Program-made: the position numbers and the translations under genes | Shown: one piece after another, positions 34,654-44,268 of the stretch | Numbering within the stretch: position 1 is the first letter of the stretch | Layout of the letters: each line of letters starts with the position of its first letter | From: Massilia putida | Lineage (GTDB): Bacteria > Pseudomonadota > Gammaproteobacteria > Burkholderiales > Burkholderiaceae_D | DNA length: 64,000 nucleotides | Assembly: GCF_001941825.1 (NCBI RefSeq) | Contig: NZ_CP019038.1 | Span: forward strand, 1,612,001-1,676,000 | Direction of reading: 5' to 3' | The notes under the pieces: model-generated | The model's database searches: none | Told to the model about the DNA's origin: nothing | What the model saw: only the letters and a program-made list of their open reading frames with translations

Positions 34654-35321
34654 TCCCGCTCCTCCATCAGGTAGCCCATGCCGCGCACCGTGTGGATCAG
34701 CTTCACCGGGTACGGGTCGTCGACCTTGGTGCGCAGGCGCCGGATCGCGACGTCGACGACGTTCGTGTCGGAATCGAAGTTCATGTCCCACACCTGGGAG
34801 GAGATCAGCGAACGTGATAGCACCTCGCCCTGGCGCCGCGCCAGCAGCACGAGCAGCGCGTGTTCCTTCGGCGTGAGGTCGATGCGCTTGCCGCCGCGCG
34901 TCACGCGGTGGCGCCGCAGGTCGATCTCGAGGTCGGCCACGGCGAGGATGTCGGGCTCGCGCACGGGCGCGCGCCTCAGCAGCGTGCGCACGCGCGCGAG
35001 CAATTCGGCGAACGCGAACGGTTTCACCAGGTAGTCGTCGGCGCCAAGCTCCAGCCCGCGCACGCGGTCGGCCACGTCGTCGCGCGCCGTCAGGTACAGC
35101 ACCGGCGTCTCCTTGCGCTCGCGCAGTCTGGACAGGACCGTCCAGCCGTCCATCGCCGGCAGCATGACGTCGAGCACCACCAGGTCGTAGTCGTGTTCCA
35201 GCGCCAGGTGCAGCCCGTCCGGCCCCGTGCGCGCAAGGTCGGCGTTGAAGCCGGACTCGCGCAAGCCCTTGTGCAGGTAATCGCCCGTCTTGGGCTCGTC
35301 TTCGACGATCAGTATGCGCAT
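34650..35321 (-). CDS. OmpR-family response regulator (CusR/CopR-like)
   Basis: A 223-residue regulator. The receiver domain [20 protein letters not shown] has the phospho-accepting Asp in [14 protein letters not shown] and the conserved Lys in [10 protein letters not shown]. The winged-helix DNA-binding domain follows ([34 protein letters not shown]). The ATG at 35321 starts the receiver directly. Its partner kinase is the next gene. Closest recalled type is the copper/silver regulators. An 11-bp direct repeat suited to this family lies 65 bases upstream in the divergent promoter. Confidence 0.93.
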   Translation of the reverse strand: MRILIVEDEPKTGDYLHKGLRESGFNADLARTGPDGLHLALEHDYDLVVLDVMLPAMDGWTVLSRLRERKETPVLYLTARDDVADRVRGLELGADDYLVKPFAFAELLARVRTLLRRAPVREPDILAVADLEIDLRRHRVTRGGKRIDLTPKEHALLVLLARRQGEVLSRSLISSQVWDMNFDSDTNVVDVAIRRLRTKVDDPYPVKLIHTVRGMGYLMEERE

Positions 35322-35385
35322 GTTGCCTCCTCCAGCCATTGTGCCGGAATTCGCGGCGGCGCCGGATGACGGGTGCGCCATCCGG

Positions 35386-35403
35386 CTGTCATCCGATTGT
35401 CAT
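35386..35403 (+). promoter_or_regulatory. Pho-box-like direct repeat in the divergent promoter
   Basis: CTGTCATCCGATTGTCAT consists of two 7-bp direct repeats, CTGTCAT and TTGTCAT, separated by 4 bases (11-bp period). This is the layout of the PhoB box (CTGTCAT-4-CTGTCAY), although the spacer here is GC-rich. OmpR-family regulators bind this spacing, so the divergently encoded response regulator is an alternative binder. Confidence 0.55.
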
Positions 35404-35472
35404 GTGCGGGTCACGCCGGCGTCAGCGGCCGCCCGGCAGAATGCATCCATCGCCACCACGAAGGAGGATCCC

Positions 35473-35898
35473 ATGCACACGACGATCCGCGCCATCGTCC
35501 TGTCCCTGCTCGCCGGCGTGGCCGGTGCCGTCGGCGCGCAGACGATGCGCCACGGCCACGATGCGCCGGCCCCGGCCGCCGGCGCGCCGGACCGGTTCGT
35601 CGCCAGCAGCGACAAGCCGTTCGCCGCGCTGATGAGCGACGCGATGGCGATCATGGACCGCGACATGGCCGCGGCGCCGACGAACGGCGAAGCGGGCCAC
35701 GACTTCGTCACGATGATGATCCCGCACCACCAGGGCGCCATCGACATGGCGAAGGCCGTCCTGCTGAACACGCGGGACCCTGTGCTCCGCAACCTGGCGC
35801 TCGGCATCATCGCCGAGCAGCAAAACGAAATCAATGTGATGCGCGCCTGGCTCGAACGTCACCCCACCACGAAAAGGACTCGGCATGAACACCATTAA
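35473..35898 (+). CDS. Exported DUF305 protein
   Basis: A 141-residue exported protein. A signal peptide spans about 1-22 (VAGAVGAQ), then a helical DUF305 domain of the ferritin-like type with FVTMMIPHHQGAIDMAKAVL and the His/Met-rich C-terminus [16 protein letters not shown]305 proteins with HHQ and nearby Met residues are often found with copper-handling genes, but function is not proven. AAGGAGG lies 6 bases before the ATG, the best ribosome-binding site of the region. It overlaps the next gene by 14 bases and is divergent from the CusRS-like system. Confidence 0.88.
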   Translation: MHTTIRAIVLSLLAGVAGAVGAQTMRHGHDAPAPAAGAPDRFVASSDKPFAALMSDAMAIMDRDMAAAPTNGEAGHDFVTMMIPHHQGAIDMAKAVLLNTRDPVLRNLALGIIAEQQNEINVMRAWLERHPTTKRTRHEHH

Positions 35899-37270
35899 CC
35901 GACTCGCTCTGGCAGCCGGCGCCCTCGCCGTCGCGCAGGCTGCGCTCGCCCTCCCCTCGCCCACGGACCGCGTGTACACGGCCGACCAGAACACGAACAC
36001 GGTCTCGGTGTTCGACCCGGCGAACAACCGCCTGCTAGGCCAGATCGTGCTGGGCAACCCGCGCCCCGACGTGCTGTCGCCGCTGTACCGGGGCGAGATC
36101 AACGTGCACGGCCTTGGTTTCTCGCCCGACCACAGGACGCTGATCGCGATCTCGAACGGTTCCAATTCCGTGACGTTCATCGACACGGCCACGAACAAGG
36201 TCAAGGGCAAGACCTATGTCGGCCGCTCGCCCCACGAAGGCTTCTTCACGGCCGACGGCAAGGAGGTCTGGGTCGTCGTGCGCGGCGAGGATTACATCTC
36301 GGTCATCGACCCGGACACGTTCAAGGAGACGCGCCGCATCCCGACGGCCGTGGGTCCGGGCATGGTCCAGTTCCTGCCCGACGGGAAGCTGGCCTTCGCC
36401 GTCTCCAGCTTCACGCCGGAGGTCGACGTCATCGACGTCAAGGCGCACAAGGTGATCAAGCGGATTCCCGTCGTCAGCCCGTTCTCGCCCTTCCTGCAGT
36501 TCACGCCGGACTTCCGCGAGATGTGGATGACGCACAAGGACGTCGGCAAGGTCACGCGCATCGACACGCGCACGTTGCAGGTGACGGGCGTGATCGACAC
36601 CGGCTTCATCACGAACCACCTCGCCTTCGCCCGCGCGGGCGGCAAGACGTACGCCTACGTGACGGTCGGCGGCGAGAACGCCGTCAAGGTCTACACGACG
36701 GACAAGGACGCGGCGCTCGTCGCCACGATCCCGACGGGCGCGCTGCCGCACGGGATCTGGACGGCGGACGACAGCAGCCGGGTCTACGTGGGACTGGAGA
36801 ACGGCGACGGCGTCGACGTCGTCGACCCGGCCGTCAACAAGGTCGTCGCGCACATGCCCGGCGGGCAGGCGCCGCAGGCGCTCGTCTACCTGTCGCACGT
36901 GGCGCCGCCGGGCAGCGCGGAGAACCTGAGCCCGCGCGTCAACCAGGATGCCGTCAACATTCCGCTGGCCGCGCGCGACGGCGCGGCGGCGCGCGGCTTC
37001 GTCGTCGCCCGCCAGCTGGGCGTCGTGGATGCGCTCGAGGTGTCCGTGTTCAAGCTCAAGCCGGCCACGCAGTACGGCGTGTATCTCGGCGGCCAGGCGG
37101 TCGGCACGCTGCGCACCGACGCGAAAGGCAATGCGAACGGCACGATGATCGGGCCGGTGCGCGCGTTCACGCGGCCGGATGCGGCGCCGCCGGACCACGC
37201 GGCCGGGAAGGTGCTGATCATGGAGGGCACGACGGCGCCCTCCCCGGCGGCGGCCGTGCTGGCGGAGTGA
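35885..37270 (+). CDS. Periplasmic YncE/YVTN-type beta-propeller protein
   Basis: A 461-residue exported protein. A signal peptide is at about 1-22. Seven-bladed YVTN repeats fill about 28-340 ([79 protein letters not shown]). A C-terminal domain of about 110 residues (from 350) has no name I know. Such propellers bind partners or metals outside the cytoplasm rather than catalyse. It is translated from within the end of the DUF305 gene, so the two proteins probably act together. Confidence 0.85.
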   Translation: MNTINRLALAAGALAVAQAALALPSPTDRVYTADQNTNTVSVFDPANNRLLGQIVLGNPRPDVLSPLYRGEINVHGLGFSPDHRTLIAISNGSNSVTFIDTATNKVKGKTYVGRSPHEGFFTADGKEVWVVVRGEDYISVIDPDTFKETRRIPTAVGPGMVQFLPDGKLAFAVSSFTPEVDVIDVKAHKVIKRIPVVSPFSPFLQFTPDFREMWMTHKDVGKVTRIDTRTLQVTGVIDTGFITNHLAFARAGGKTYAYVTVGGENAVKVYTTDKDAALVATIPTGALPHGIWTADDSSRVYVGLENGDGVDVVDPAVNKVVAHMPGGQAPQALVYLSHVAPPGSAENLSPRVNQDAVNIPLAARDGAAARGFVVARQLGVVDALEVSVFKLKPATQYGVYLGGQAVGTLRTDAKGNANGTMIGPVRAFTRPDAAPPDHAAGKVLIMEGTTAPSPAAAVLAE

Positions 37271-37388
37271 CGCGCGCGCGAATTCGCCATGTGTTAAGCA
37301 AACAATCCGCAGCGGTGCGATCATAGCGGCTCCCGCGCACCGCGGACCGTATATGCAACCACCACTGACAACAGGAAACGACGCTTCC

Positions 37389-38834
37389 ATGACGACTTCC
37401 AGCTACCCCGACACCCGCCTCCTCATCGCCAACGAATGGGTCGACGCCACCGGCGGCAAGACGATCCCGGTCGTGAACCCGGCCACCGGCCAGGCGATCG
37501 GCACGGTTGCCCACGCCGCTATCGCCGACCTGGACCGCGCCCTCGCCGCCGCCCAGCAAGGTTTCGAAGCGTGGCGCTTCGTGCCCGCGGCCGAGCGCGC
37601 CGCCACGATGCGCCGCGCCGCGAACCTGCTGCGCGAGCGCGCCGGCGACATCGCCCGCCTCTTGACCCAGGAACAGGGCAAGCCGCTGGCCGAGGCGAAG
37701 ATGGAAGCCATGGCCGGCGCCGAGATCATCGACTGGTTCGCGGCCGAGGGCATGCGCGTGTACGGCCGCATCGTGCCGGCGCGTAATCCGCAGGCGCAGC
37801 AACTGGTGCTGAAAGAGCCGGTCGGCCCGGTCGCCGCGTTCACGCCGTGGAACTTCCCGATCAACCAGATCGTGCGCAAGCTGGCCGCCGCGCTGGCCAC
37901 CGGCTGCTCGTTCCTGTGCAAGGCACCGGAAGAGACCCCGGCGTCGCCCGCCGCGCTGTTCCAGTGCTTCGTCGATGCGGGCGTGCCGGCGGGCGTCGTG
38001 GGCCTCGTGTTCGGTGATCCGGCCGAGATCTCGGGCTATCTGATCCCGCACCCGGTCATCCGCAAGGTGACGTTCACCGGCTCGACCCCGGTCGGCAAGC
38101 AGCTGGCCGCGCTGGCCGGCGCGCACATGAAGCGCGTGACGATGGAGCTGGGCGGCCACGCGCCGGTGATCGTCGCCGAGGACGCGGACGTGGCGCTGGC
38201 CGTCAAGGCCGCCGGCGCCGCCAAGTTCCGCAACGCGGGCCAGGTCTGCATCTCGCCGACCCGCTTCCTCGTGCACAACGCGATCAAGGACGAATTCACG
38301 CGCGCCTTCGTCGCCCATGCGGAAGGCTTGAAACTGGGCGACGGCCTGGCCGAAGGGACCACGCTGGGGCCCCTCGCCAACGCGCGCCGCGTGGCGGCGA
38401 TGACGAAGGTCGTCGAAGATGCGCAGGCACGCGGCGCCATCGTCGCCACCGGTGGCAAGCGCGTGGGCGACGCCGGCAACTTCTTCGCGCCGACCATCCT
38501 CGCCGACGTGCCGCTGGAAGCGTCCATCTTCAACGACGAGCCGTTCGGCCCCGTCGCCGGCATCCGCGGCTTCGACAGCCTGGAAGACGCGATCGCCGAA
38601 GCGAACCGCCTGCCGTACGGCCTGGCCGGCTACGCGTTCACGCGCTCGATCAAGAACGCGCACCTCTTGATGAACCGCGTGGAAGTGGGCATGTTGTGGA
38701 TTAACCAACCGGCCACGCCGAGCGCCGAGCTGCCGTTCGGCGGCATCAAGGATTCGGGCTATGGTTCCGAAGGCGGTCCGGAGGCGCTGGAGTCCTACCT
38801 GAACACGAAGGCGGTGTCGATGGTGGGCGTTTAA
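37389..38834 (+). CDS. NAD(P)-dependent aldehyde dehydrogenase (succinate- or ketoglutarate-semialdehyde type)
   Basis: A 481-residue ALDH that oxidises a semialdehyde to an acid. It has [20 protein letters not shown], the cofactor GSTPVGKQL, general-base Glu in [11 protein letters not shown], and nucleophile Cys in [12 protein letters not shown]. It resembles GabD-like succinate-semialdehyde dehydrogenases; members of this group also act on 2-oxoglutarate semialdehyde, the KdgD product, which would complete the aldarate pathway seen at 25-31 kb. Which substrate is used cannot be decided here. The ATG at 37389 follows GGAAACGACGCTTCC. Convergent with the next gene, stop codons overlapping. 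Confidence 0.9.
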   Translation: MTTSSYPDTRLLIANEWVDATGGKTIPVVNPATGQAIGTVAHAAIADLDRALAAAQQGFEAWRFVPAAERAATMRRAANLLRERAGDIARLLTQEQGKPLAEAKMEAMAGAEIIDWFAAEGMRVYGRIVPARNPQAQQLVLKEPVGPVAAFTPWNFPINQIVRKLAAALATGCSFLCKAPEETPASPAALFQCFVDAGVPAGVVGLVFGDPAEISGYLIPHPVIRKVTFTGSTPVGKQLAALAGAHMKRVTMELGGHAPVIVAEDADVALAVKAAGAAKFRNAGQVCISPTRFLVHNAIKDEFTRAFVAHAEGLKLGDGLAEGTTLGPLANARRVAAMTKVVEDAQARGAIVATGGKRVGDAGNFFAPTILADVPLEASIFNDEPFGPVAGIRGFDSLEDAIAEANRLPYGLAGYAFTRSIKNAHLLMNRVEVGMLWINQPATPSAELPFGGIKDSGYGSEGGPEALESYLNTKAVSMVGV

Positions 38835-40252
38835 GCCGCCGCCGCGTCCAGCACGACGCGGTTGCGCCCGTCGTGCTTGGCGCGGTACAGCGCCGCATCG
38901 GCCGCTGACAGCATCGTGCCGACCGGCGTCCCGGGCGCGTTCCAGCAACCCAGGCCGATGCTGACGGTGGCGGAAAGACGCACGCCGTCGGCCAGCGCCA
39001 CCGGGTGCGCCGCGAACGCGTCGCAGATGCGCTGCGCGATGGCGCGGGCGTCCTCGACGCCGCAGCCGGGCAGCAGCACGGCGAACTCTTCGCCGCCCAG
39101 GCGGCCCAGCACGTCGCCGCTGCGCAGGCACCCCGCCGCCATGCGCGCGAACCCGCGCAAGACCTCGTCGCCCGCCGCGTGGCCGTAGGTGTCGTTGACC
39201 TTCTTGAAAAAATCGATATCCATCATCAGCACGGCCGCCGGCCACTGCGCCTGCGCGGATGCCGCCAGCACGCTGTCGGCGCGCGCCATGAAGCCGCCGC
39301 GGTTCAGGACCTGCGTCAGCGGATCGTGCGACGCCGCGTGCTGCAGGCGCGCCAGCAGCTCGTTGCGCGCGACCATCACGCTCGCGACGGCCAGGGGCGC
39401 CAGCGCCGTCAGGGTCACGCCCACGCGCAGGGACATGACCGCCTGCGGGGTGTTGACCGGCGCGCCGATCACGAGGGCGCCGCTGGCGATGGCCAGTAAC
39501 GTCCACATCGAAAACACCAGCGTGATGCCGGCCGTGGCGAACAGGCTGTACGTCAGTGCGCACCACAGCATCGCGGGAATCGGAAAGGAAATCACGCCCG
39601 GGCCGCCCAGCTGCGTGCCCAGCCACAGGCTGCCCGCGAAGGCGGCCAGCGGCGCGAGCTGTTCGGGCCGCCAGTGGTGCCAGTCGCCGCGGCGGCGGGG
39701 GCCCGTCATGCGGCGCACGAGGTCCGGCATGGTCAGCAGCACCGGCAGGATGGCGATGTAACTCACCAGCTCCGTCGCAAACCAGAACATGAACCCGTAG
39801 GCCCGCGTGCCGCCGAACAGCGCGGGATGGATGAAGATGCCGCCCACGCCGGCGGCCGCCGCGCCGCTCATGGCCACCGGCACGAAGCGCAGCATCGAGC
39901 GCGGATGGCGCAAGCCGCGCACATCGTCGCTCAGGCGCGCGAACAGCCGGTAGCAGACCGTCACGCCCAGCATATTGGTCGACGTGAGCATCAAGGTCTT
40001 GGGCCAGCCGTGGTCCATGTACAAGTCGGCAACGATATAGCCGGCGACGGCGAGCAGCCAGTGCGCGGCCCGGGGCGGATGGGCGCGCCGCAGCAGCAGT
40101 CCGACCAGGACGGCGTTCGTCGGCCAGAACGCGGCCAGCACGCCCGGCGGGGCCGTGTGGATGCCGAAAATGGAACAGGCGAACACGATCGCGCCGACGA
40201 GCAGCGCGTCTTTCAGGTCGAGGCCGGGGTTCACGGCGGGTTGGGATGGCAT
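38831..40252 (-). CDS. Diguanylate cyclase with MASE1 membrane sensor
   Basis: A 473-residue protein that makes cyclic di-GMP. The first about 300 residues are a multi-helix MASE1-type membrane domain ([36 protein letters not shown]). The C-terminal GGDEF domain has [29 protein letters not shown] and the active-site GGEEF. An allosteric RxxD (RSGD) lies five residues before it, so product inhibition is expected. The ATG at 40252 (MPSQPAV) is preferred to one 19 codons upstream. Two operator-like palindromes lie 60-95 bases upstream. Confidence 0.92.
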   Translation of the reverse strand: MPSQPAVNPGLDLKDALLVGAIVFACSIFGIHTAPPGVLAAFWPTNAVLVGLLLRRAHPPRAAHWLLAVAGYIVADLYMDHGWPKTLMLTSTNMLGVTVCYRLFARLSDDVRGLRHPRSMLRFVPVAMSGAAAAGVGGIFIHPALFGGTRAYGFMFWFATELVSYIAILPVLLTMPDLVRRMTGPRRRGDWHHWRPEQLAPLAAFAGSLWLGTQLGGPGVISFPIPAMLWCALTYSLFATAGITLVFSMWTLLAIASGALVIGAPVNTPQAVMSLRVGVTLTALAPLAVASVMVARNELLARLQHAASHDPLTQVLNRGGFMARADSVLAASAQAQWPAAVLMMDIDFFKKVNDTYGHAAGDEVLRGFARMAAGCLRSGDVLGRLGGEEFAVLLPGCGVEDARAIAQRICDAFAAHPVALADGVRLSATVSIGLGCWNAPGTPVGTMLSAADAALYRAKHDGRNRVVLDAAAA

Positions 40253-40310
40253 GCGCGGTATGGACCGGACTGCGGCAATGGAAAGACAATCGTGCGGCCA
40301 GATTAGCACA

Positions 40311-40345
40311 GTTCCATATGGAAACTATCCGTTCCATATCGGAAC
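40311..40345. promoter_or_regulatory. Two adjacent inverted repeats upstream of the diguanylate cyclase
   Basis: TTCCATATGGAA (40312-40323) is a perfect 12-bp palindrome. GTTCCATATCGGAAC (40331-40345) is a near copy. Their centres are about 20 bases apart, two helical turns, so two dimers could bind the same face. The motif looks like IclR-type sites I recall, but no IclR gene is in the window. It lies between the clpP stop and the cyclase start. Confidence 0.55.
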
Positions 40346-40362
40346 GTATTCCGGACGCAACG

Positions 40363-40974
40363 TCAACGCTCCCGCCCCGTCAAGACCCGGTCGATCAACC
40401 CGTATTCCGCCCCCTCGGCCGCCGACATATAGCGGTCGCGGTCGGTATCCTTCTCGATGCGCGCCAGCGTCTGCCCCGTGCGTTCGGCCAGGATCGTATT
40501 CAGCCGGTGCCGCTGGTACAGCATCTCGCGCGCCTGGATGTCGATGTCGGCCGCCACGCCCTGCGAGCCGCCGTGCGGCTGGTGGATCATGATGCGGGCG
40601 TTCGGCAACGCGTAACGCTTGCCGCGTGCGCCCGCCGCCAGCAGGAACGAGCCCATGCTGGCGGCGAATCCCGTGCACAAGGTCGACACGTCCGGCTTGA
40701 CGAACTGCATCGTGTCGTACACGGCCATGCCCGCGTACACGGACCCGCCGGGCGAGTTGATGTACAGTGCAATGTCCTTGTCGGGATTGTCCGACTCGAG
40801 GAACAGCAGTTGCGCGACGATCAGGTTGGCGGATTGCTCCGTCACCTCGCCGACGAGGAAGATCACCCGCTCCTTGAGCAGGCAGGAATAAATGTCGAAG
40901 GCGCGTTCGCCGCGCCCGGTCTGTTCGATGACGGTGGGGACGAGGCCGAGGCCTTGCGGAATCTGCGGTGTCAT
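40363..40974 (-). CDS. clpP: ATP-dependent Clp protease proteolytic subunit (stand-alone paralogue)
   Basis: A 203-residue ClpP. It starts [29 protein letters not shown] and has [19 protein letters not shown], nucleophile Ser in [12 protein letters not shown], catalytic His in [10 protein letters not shown], and the Asp in [11 protein letters not shown]. No tig, clpX or lon is nearby, whereas the housekeeping clpP is normally between tig and clpX, so this is probably a second copy. Its regulator and ATPase partner are not in the window. Confidence 0.92.
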   Translation of the reverse strand: MTPQIPQGLGLVPTVIEQTGRGERAFDIYSCLLKERVIFLVGEVTEQSANLIVAQLLFLESDNPDKDIALYINSPGGSVYAGMAVYDTMQFVKPDVSTLCTGFAASMGSFLLAAGARGKRYALPNARIMIHQPHGGSQGVAADIDIQAREMLYQRHRLNTILAERTGQTLARIEKDTDRDRYMSAAEGAEYGLIDRVLTGRER

Positions 40975-41138
40975 GACGGTCCTTTCTTTCGGTCGGTGGA
41001 AGCGCGGTATCGCTCCGCTGCCCTCATGACGCTCGCGACCCGCCGTCGTGTGACGGCAAAAAAATAAATCGCCGGCGTGTCACATCCGGGCGCCGCCAGG
41101 CGTCAAGAGGCACCACCACCGCAACGAGGAGAAGCGCG

Positions 41139-41807
41139 ATGCCATGTACCACGGATAGTGACGCCGCCCTGTTCGAACGACTGCGTCCGCGCCTGAAAGC
41201 GATCAGCCTGCGCATCGTCGGCAGCGAGGCGGACGCCGAGGACGTCGTGCAGGACTGTTTTCTCAAATGGCATGGCACGGCGCAGGACGCGCTGGCGACG
41301 CCGGCCGCATGGCTGACGACCGTCGTCCGCCACCAGTCGATCGACCGGCTGCGCCGCCGCGTGCGCGAGGCGCTGGCGGCGCACGCCGCCCTGGAACTCG
41401 TGCCGCAGGCCGACCCCGCGCCGCCGGAAGACGCCCTGCTGCGGCGCGCGGAACTGGGCGAGGCGCTCGCCCGTCTGCTCGCGTGCCTGTCGCCGTCGGA
41501 GCGGCTGGCGCTCGTGCTGCACGACGTCTTCGACTGCAACCACGCCGACATCGCGGCGGCGCTCGGATCGACGCCGGCGGCCGCGCGCCAGCACCTGTCG
41601 CGCGCACGCCGGCGCCTGCGCGCGCGCGCGGACGACCCGGCGCCGGACGACAAGCTGTGCCGCGAACTGATCCGGCGCTTCCACGCCGCGCTCGACGGCC
41701 TCGACGTGCCGGCGATGGTCACCCTGCTCGGCGAGACGCAGCCGATGGCCGTGCGTGCGAGCGCGAGCGCCAACGATGCGTCGTACGCCGTCCTGCTGGC
41801 GGCCTAG
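41139..41807 (+). CDS. Sigma-70 family (ECF) RNA polymerase sigma factor
   Basis: A 222-residue sigma factor. Region 2 covers LFERLRPRLKAISLRIVGSEADAEDVVQDCFLKWHG and TPAAWLTTVVRHQSIDRLRRR; region 4 covers LSPSERLALVLHDVFDCNHADIAAALGSTPAAARQHLSRARRRL. This type (SigJ/ECF41-like) normally carries a C-terminal SnoaL-like domain that tunes activity; only about 45 residues follow region 4 here (FHAALDGLDVPAMVTLLGE), so that domain is short or missing. GAGGAG precedes the ATG. No anti-sigma gene adjoins, as expected for this group. Its TAG overlaps the end of the convergent gene. Confidence 0.85.
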   Translation: MPCTTDSDAALFERLRPRLKAISLRIVGSEADAEDVVQDCFLKWHGTAQDALATPAAWLTTVVRHQSIDRLRRRVREALAAHAALELVPQADPAPPEDALLRRAELGEALARLLACLSPSERLALVLHDVFDCNHADIAAALGSTPAAARQHLSRARRRLRARADDPAPDDKLCRELIRRFHAALDGLDVPAMVTLLGETQPMAVRASASANDASYAVLLAA

Positions 41808-41880
41808 GCGGCGACGTCCTCGTACCAGCGCCCCTTGCCGAGCAGGATCTCGTGATGCCCGCGCCCGGCGGGGATCATCG
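41804..41880 (-). pseudogene. Out-of-frame C-terminal tail of the acetolactate-synthase homologue
   Basis: In the next reading frame, starting where the enzyme frame stops, 24 codons encode MIPAGRGHHEILLGKGRWYE and four more residues. This matches the usual end of the enzyme family (PM-[IV]-P-x-G). The expected TTCCCGATG reads TTCCGATG (minus strand, near 41880), so one C is missing. The tail ends in TAG at 41806-41804, sharing CTAG with the sigma-factor stop. Confidence 0.8.
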
Positions 41881-43527
41881 GAAGCAGTTTTCGGTCTGCT
41901 CGACGGCGACATCCAGCAGATACGGCCCGTCCGCCGCCAGCGCCGCCGCGAGCGCGGCATCGAGCGCATCGCCCCGCGTGACCCGCGCCGCCCGCCAGCC
42001 GAACGCGCGGGCCAGCGCGACGAAGTCCGGCAAGGCTTCGGAATAACTGTGGCTGTAACGCCCGCCGTAATGGAGCTCCTGCCACTGGCGCACCATCCCC
42101 ATGCAGCCGTTGTTGGACAGGATCACCTTGACGGGACAGCCATGCTGCACGGCCGTCGACAATTCCTGGATGTTCATCATGACGGACGCGTCGCCCGTGA
42201 CGCAGACGACCGTGCTGTGCGGCCGCGCGACCTGCGCGCCGATCGCGGCCGGCAATCCATACCCCATCGTGCCGGCGCCGCCCGACGTGAGCCAGCGCCG
42301 CGGCGCGTCGAAGCGCAGATACTGCGCCGCCCACATCTGGTGCTGGCCGACGTCGGTGGCGACGACCGCGTCCCGGCCGGCGAGTTGCCCGGCCAGCGTG
42401 TGCATCAGGTGCTGCGGTCCGATCGCATCAGTCTTTGCCTGGAATGCGAGGCAGCGCGCCGCGCGCCAGCGTTCGATGGTCGTCCACCAGGCGTCCAGCG
42501 GCGGATTGCTCGCCGGACCGAGCGCCCGCAGCAGCCGCGCCAGCACATCCGCGCAATCGCCGCGCAGGGACACGTCCGCTTCGACGATGCGGTTGAGAGA
42601 TACCGGGTCGATGTCGATGTGAACGATGTTCGCATCCGGGCAGAAATGGTCGAGGTCGCCCGTCACGCGGTCGTCGAAGCGGGCGCCGACGCACAGCACG
42701 AGGTCGGCGTGGTGCATCGCCAGGTTCGCCTCGACCGTGCCATGCATGCCCAGCATGCCGAGCCACTGCGGCGCCGACGCGGGAAACGCGCCCAGCCCCA
42801 TCAGCGTCAGCGTGCACGGCGCGTTCTTCCAGCGCACGAGCTCGGCGAAGAGCGCGCACGCGTCCGGGCCGGAATTGACGAGGCCGCCACCACCGTAGAA
42901 CACCGGACGCCGGGCGCCGCGGATCAGTGCCGCCGCTTCGGCCACCCGGTCTTGCGGCGGCGGTGCCGCGTGCGCGGGGGCGGTGACGGCGATGCGCCCG
43001 GACTCGGCGCGCACCGCTTGCGCCTGCACGTCTTTCGGCACGTCCACGAGCACCGGCCCGGGCCTGCCCCGCGTGGCCATCGCGACGGCGTGGCGGATCG
43101 TCGCGGCGACGTCGTCCGCCGCCCGCACTTGCGCCCGCCACTTGGTGACGGTCTGCGCGATGCCGAGCGCGTCGCACTCCTGGAACGCGCCTGTACCGAT
43201 CAGCTTGCTCGCCACCTGGCCGCTGATGCAGAGGATGGGAATCGAATCGCTGAGGGCATCGAGCAGGCCCGACGTCGTGTTCGCCATGCCGGGACCGGAC
43301 GTGACCAGCACGACGCCGAGCCGGCCCGTCGTGCGCGCATAGCCCTCGGCGGCATGCACGGCCGCCTGCTCGTGGCGGACGAGGATGTGGCGCAGGCGGC
43401 CGTCGGCGGCGAGCGCGTCGTACAGGGGCAGGACGGCCCCGCCCGGGTAGCCGAAGACGGTATCGACGCCGCAGGCGACCAGCGTGTCCAGCAACGATTG
43501 CGCGCCGTTCTTGGGAAACATGTTCAT
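41875..43527 (-). CDS. Thiamine-diphosphate enzyme, acetolactate synthase large-subunit homologue, C-terminus frameshifted
   Basis: A 550-residue ThDP enzyme of the IlvB/IlvG type. Glu53 in RHEQAAVHAAEGYAR activates the cofactor; TSGPGMANTTSGLLDAL, GGGGLVNSGPDA, DDRVTGDLDHF and the ThDP motif TGDASVMMN through SNNGCMGM are intact. The frame ends at ENCFR with TGA at 41875, whereas relatives continue ENCFPM; the missing tail is in the next frame, so a one-base deletion or a sequencing error is likely. No small subunit (ilvH/ilvN) is adjacent, and an Lrp-type regulator is divergent. Substrate could be pyruvate or a related 2-oxo acid. Confidence 0.82.
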   Translation of the reverse strand: MNMFPKNGAQSLLDTLVACGVDTVFGYPGGAVLPLYDALAADGRLRHILVRHEQAAVHAAEGYARTTGRLGVVLVTSGPGMANTTSGLLDALSDSIPILCISGQVASKLIGTGAFQECDALGIAQTVTKWRAQVRAADDVAATIRHAVAMATRGRPGPVLVDVPKDVQAQAVRAESGRIAVTAPAHAAPPPQDRVAEAAALIRGARRPVFYGGGGLVNSGPDACALFAELVRWKNAPCTLTLMGLGAFPASAPQWLGMLGMHGTVEANLAMHHADLVLCVGARFDDRVTGDLDHFCPDANIVHIDIDPVSLNRIVEADVSLRGDCADVLARLLRALGPASNPPLDAWWTTIERWRAARCLAFQAKTDAIGPQHLMHTLAGQLAGRDAVVATDVGQHQMWAAQYLRFDAPRRWLTSGGAGTMGYGLPAAIGAQVARPHSTVVCVTGDASVMMNIQELSTAVQHGCPVKVILSNNGCMGMVRQWQELHYGGRYSHSYSEALPDFVALARAFGWRAARVTRGDALDAALAAALAADGPYLLDVAVEQTENCFR

Positions 43528-43554
43528 TGGGATCTCGGGAAGGATGACCCTTAA

Positions 43555-43633
43555 ATTCTATTCACCGCATGCATAAAAGTGCTTCATAATTTCAGCATAT
43601 TCACGCGCCATTAATGAAAGATTTCAAGAAAAT
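43555..43633. promoter_or_regulatory. AT-rich divergent promoter between the ThDP enzyme and the Lrp regulator
   Basis: About 80 bases far richer in A/T than the surroundings, with TTCA at 43583, 43591 and 43600 and several ATG-AAT/ATT stretches (CATAATTTC, GCATATTCA, CATTAATGAAAG). Such tracts suit wrapping by an Lrp octamer. No single exact palindrome stands out. Confidence 0.4.
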
Positions 43634-44110
43634 ATGAATGTTGACGAAAAATCCTTCGACAAGCACGACCGCACCATCCTCGGCATCCTGCTCAAGGACT
43701 CGCGCACGCCCCTGCAGGAAATCAGCAGCGCCATCGGCCTGTCGAGCACGTCGTGCTGGAACCGCATCAAGCGCATGAGCGACAGCGGCCTGCTGCAGGC
43801 TTATACCGTCAAGGTCGACCTCGAACTGCTCGGCTACCAGGACACCGTGATCGTGCAGGTCACGCTCGACAACCACAGCGAGGAAACCTTGTACGAATTC
43901 GGGCGGGCGCTGCAGGAGATACCGGAAGTGCTGGAAGCGTTGCTGATCTCGGGCGATTACGACTATTTCATCCGCATCGCCGTCAAGAACACGAAGGATT
44001 ACGAGCGCATGCTGCGCGAAAAGCTGTACAAGATTCCCGGCATCCGCCACAGCAAGTCGAGTTTCGTGCTCCGCACCCTCAAGCGTGTCGACACGCCGCT
44101 GGATATCTGA
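43634..44110 (+). CDS. Lrp/AsnC-family regulator
   Basis: A 158-residue leucine-responsive-type regulator. The helix-turn-helix is DRTILGILLKDSRTPLQEISSAIGLSSTSCWNRIKRM (about 10-46), followed by the RAM ligand-binding domain (ALLISGDYDYFIRIAVKNTKDYERMLREKLYKIPGI). It is divergent from the acetolactate-synthase homologue with an AT-rich tract between them, so control of that gene and of itself in response to an amino acid is likely. It would be the only regulator for the pair. Confidence 0.93.
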   Translation: MNVDEKSFDKHDRTILGILLKDSRTPLQEISSAIGLSSTSCWNRIKRMSDSGLLQAYTVKVDLELLGYQDTVIVQVTLDNHSEETLYEFGRALQEIPEVLEALLISGDYDYFIRIAVKNTKDYERMLREKLYKIPGIRHSKSSFVLRTLKRVDTPLDI

Positions 44111-44268
44111 ATCCGATTATCACGAACGCGCGGACGGCGCCGCGATGATTCGCAATCCGCGCCCTGGAGCCGGTTGAGCTAACGCAATCCTGTCCCCGTC
44201 CTTCGTCCCGATACTGGATGCATGCCGCATACACCTGCATCCACTTGCATCGAGCAAAGGAGCGCGAC

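Noticed and set aside
37218..40337. A 1039-codon open frame antisense to the aldehyde dehydrogenase and in another frame of the cyclase
   Set aside because: Spans two convergent real genes and has no recognisable domain; shadow frame.
41139..41807. Sigma factor considered as truncated pseudogene because the SnoaL domain is short
   Set aside because: Both sigma regions are complete, the ribosome-binding site is good and the end meets the convergent gene cleanly; a short C-terminus may be normal for this subgroup.
44211..44255. Repeated TGCAT motifs before the haloperoxidase-like gene
   Set aside because: Copies are irregularly spaced and short; chance occurrence cannot be excluded.
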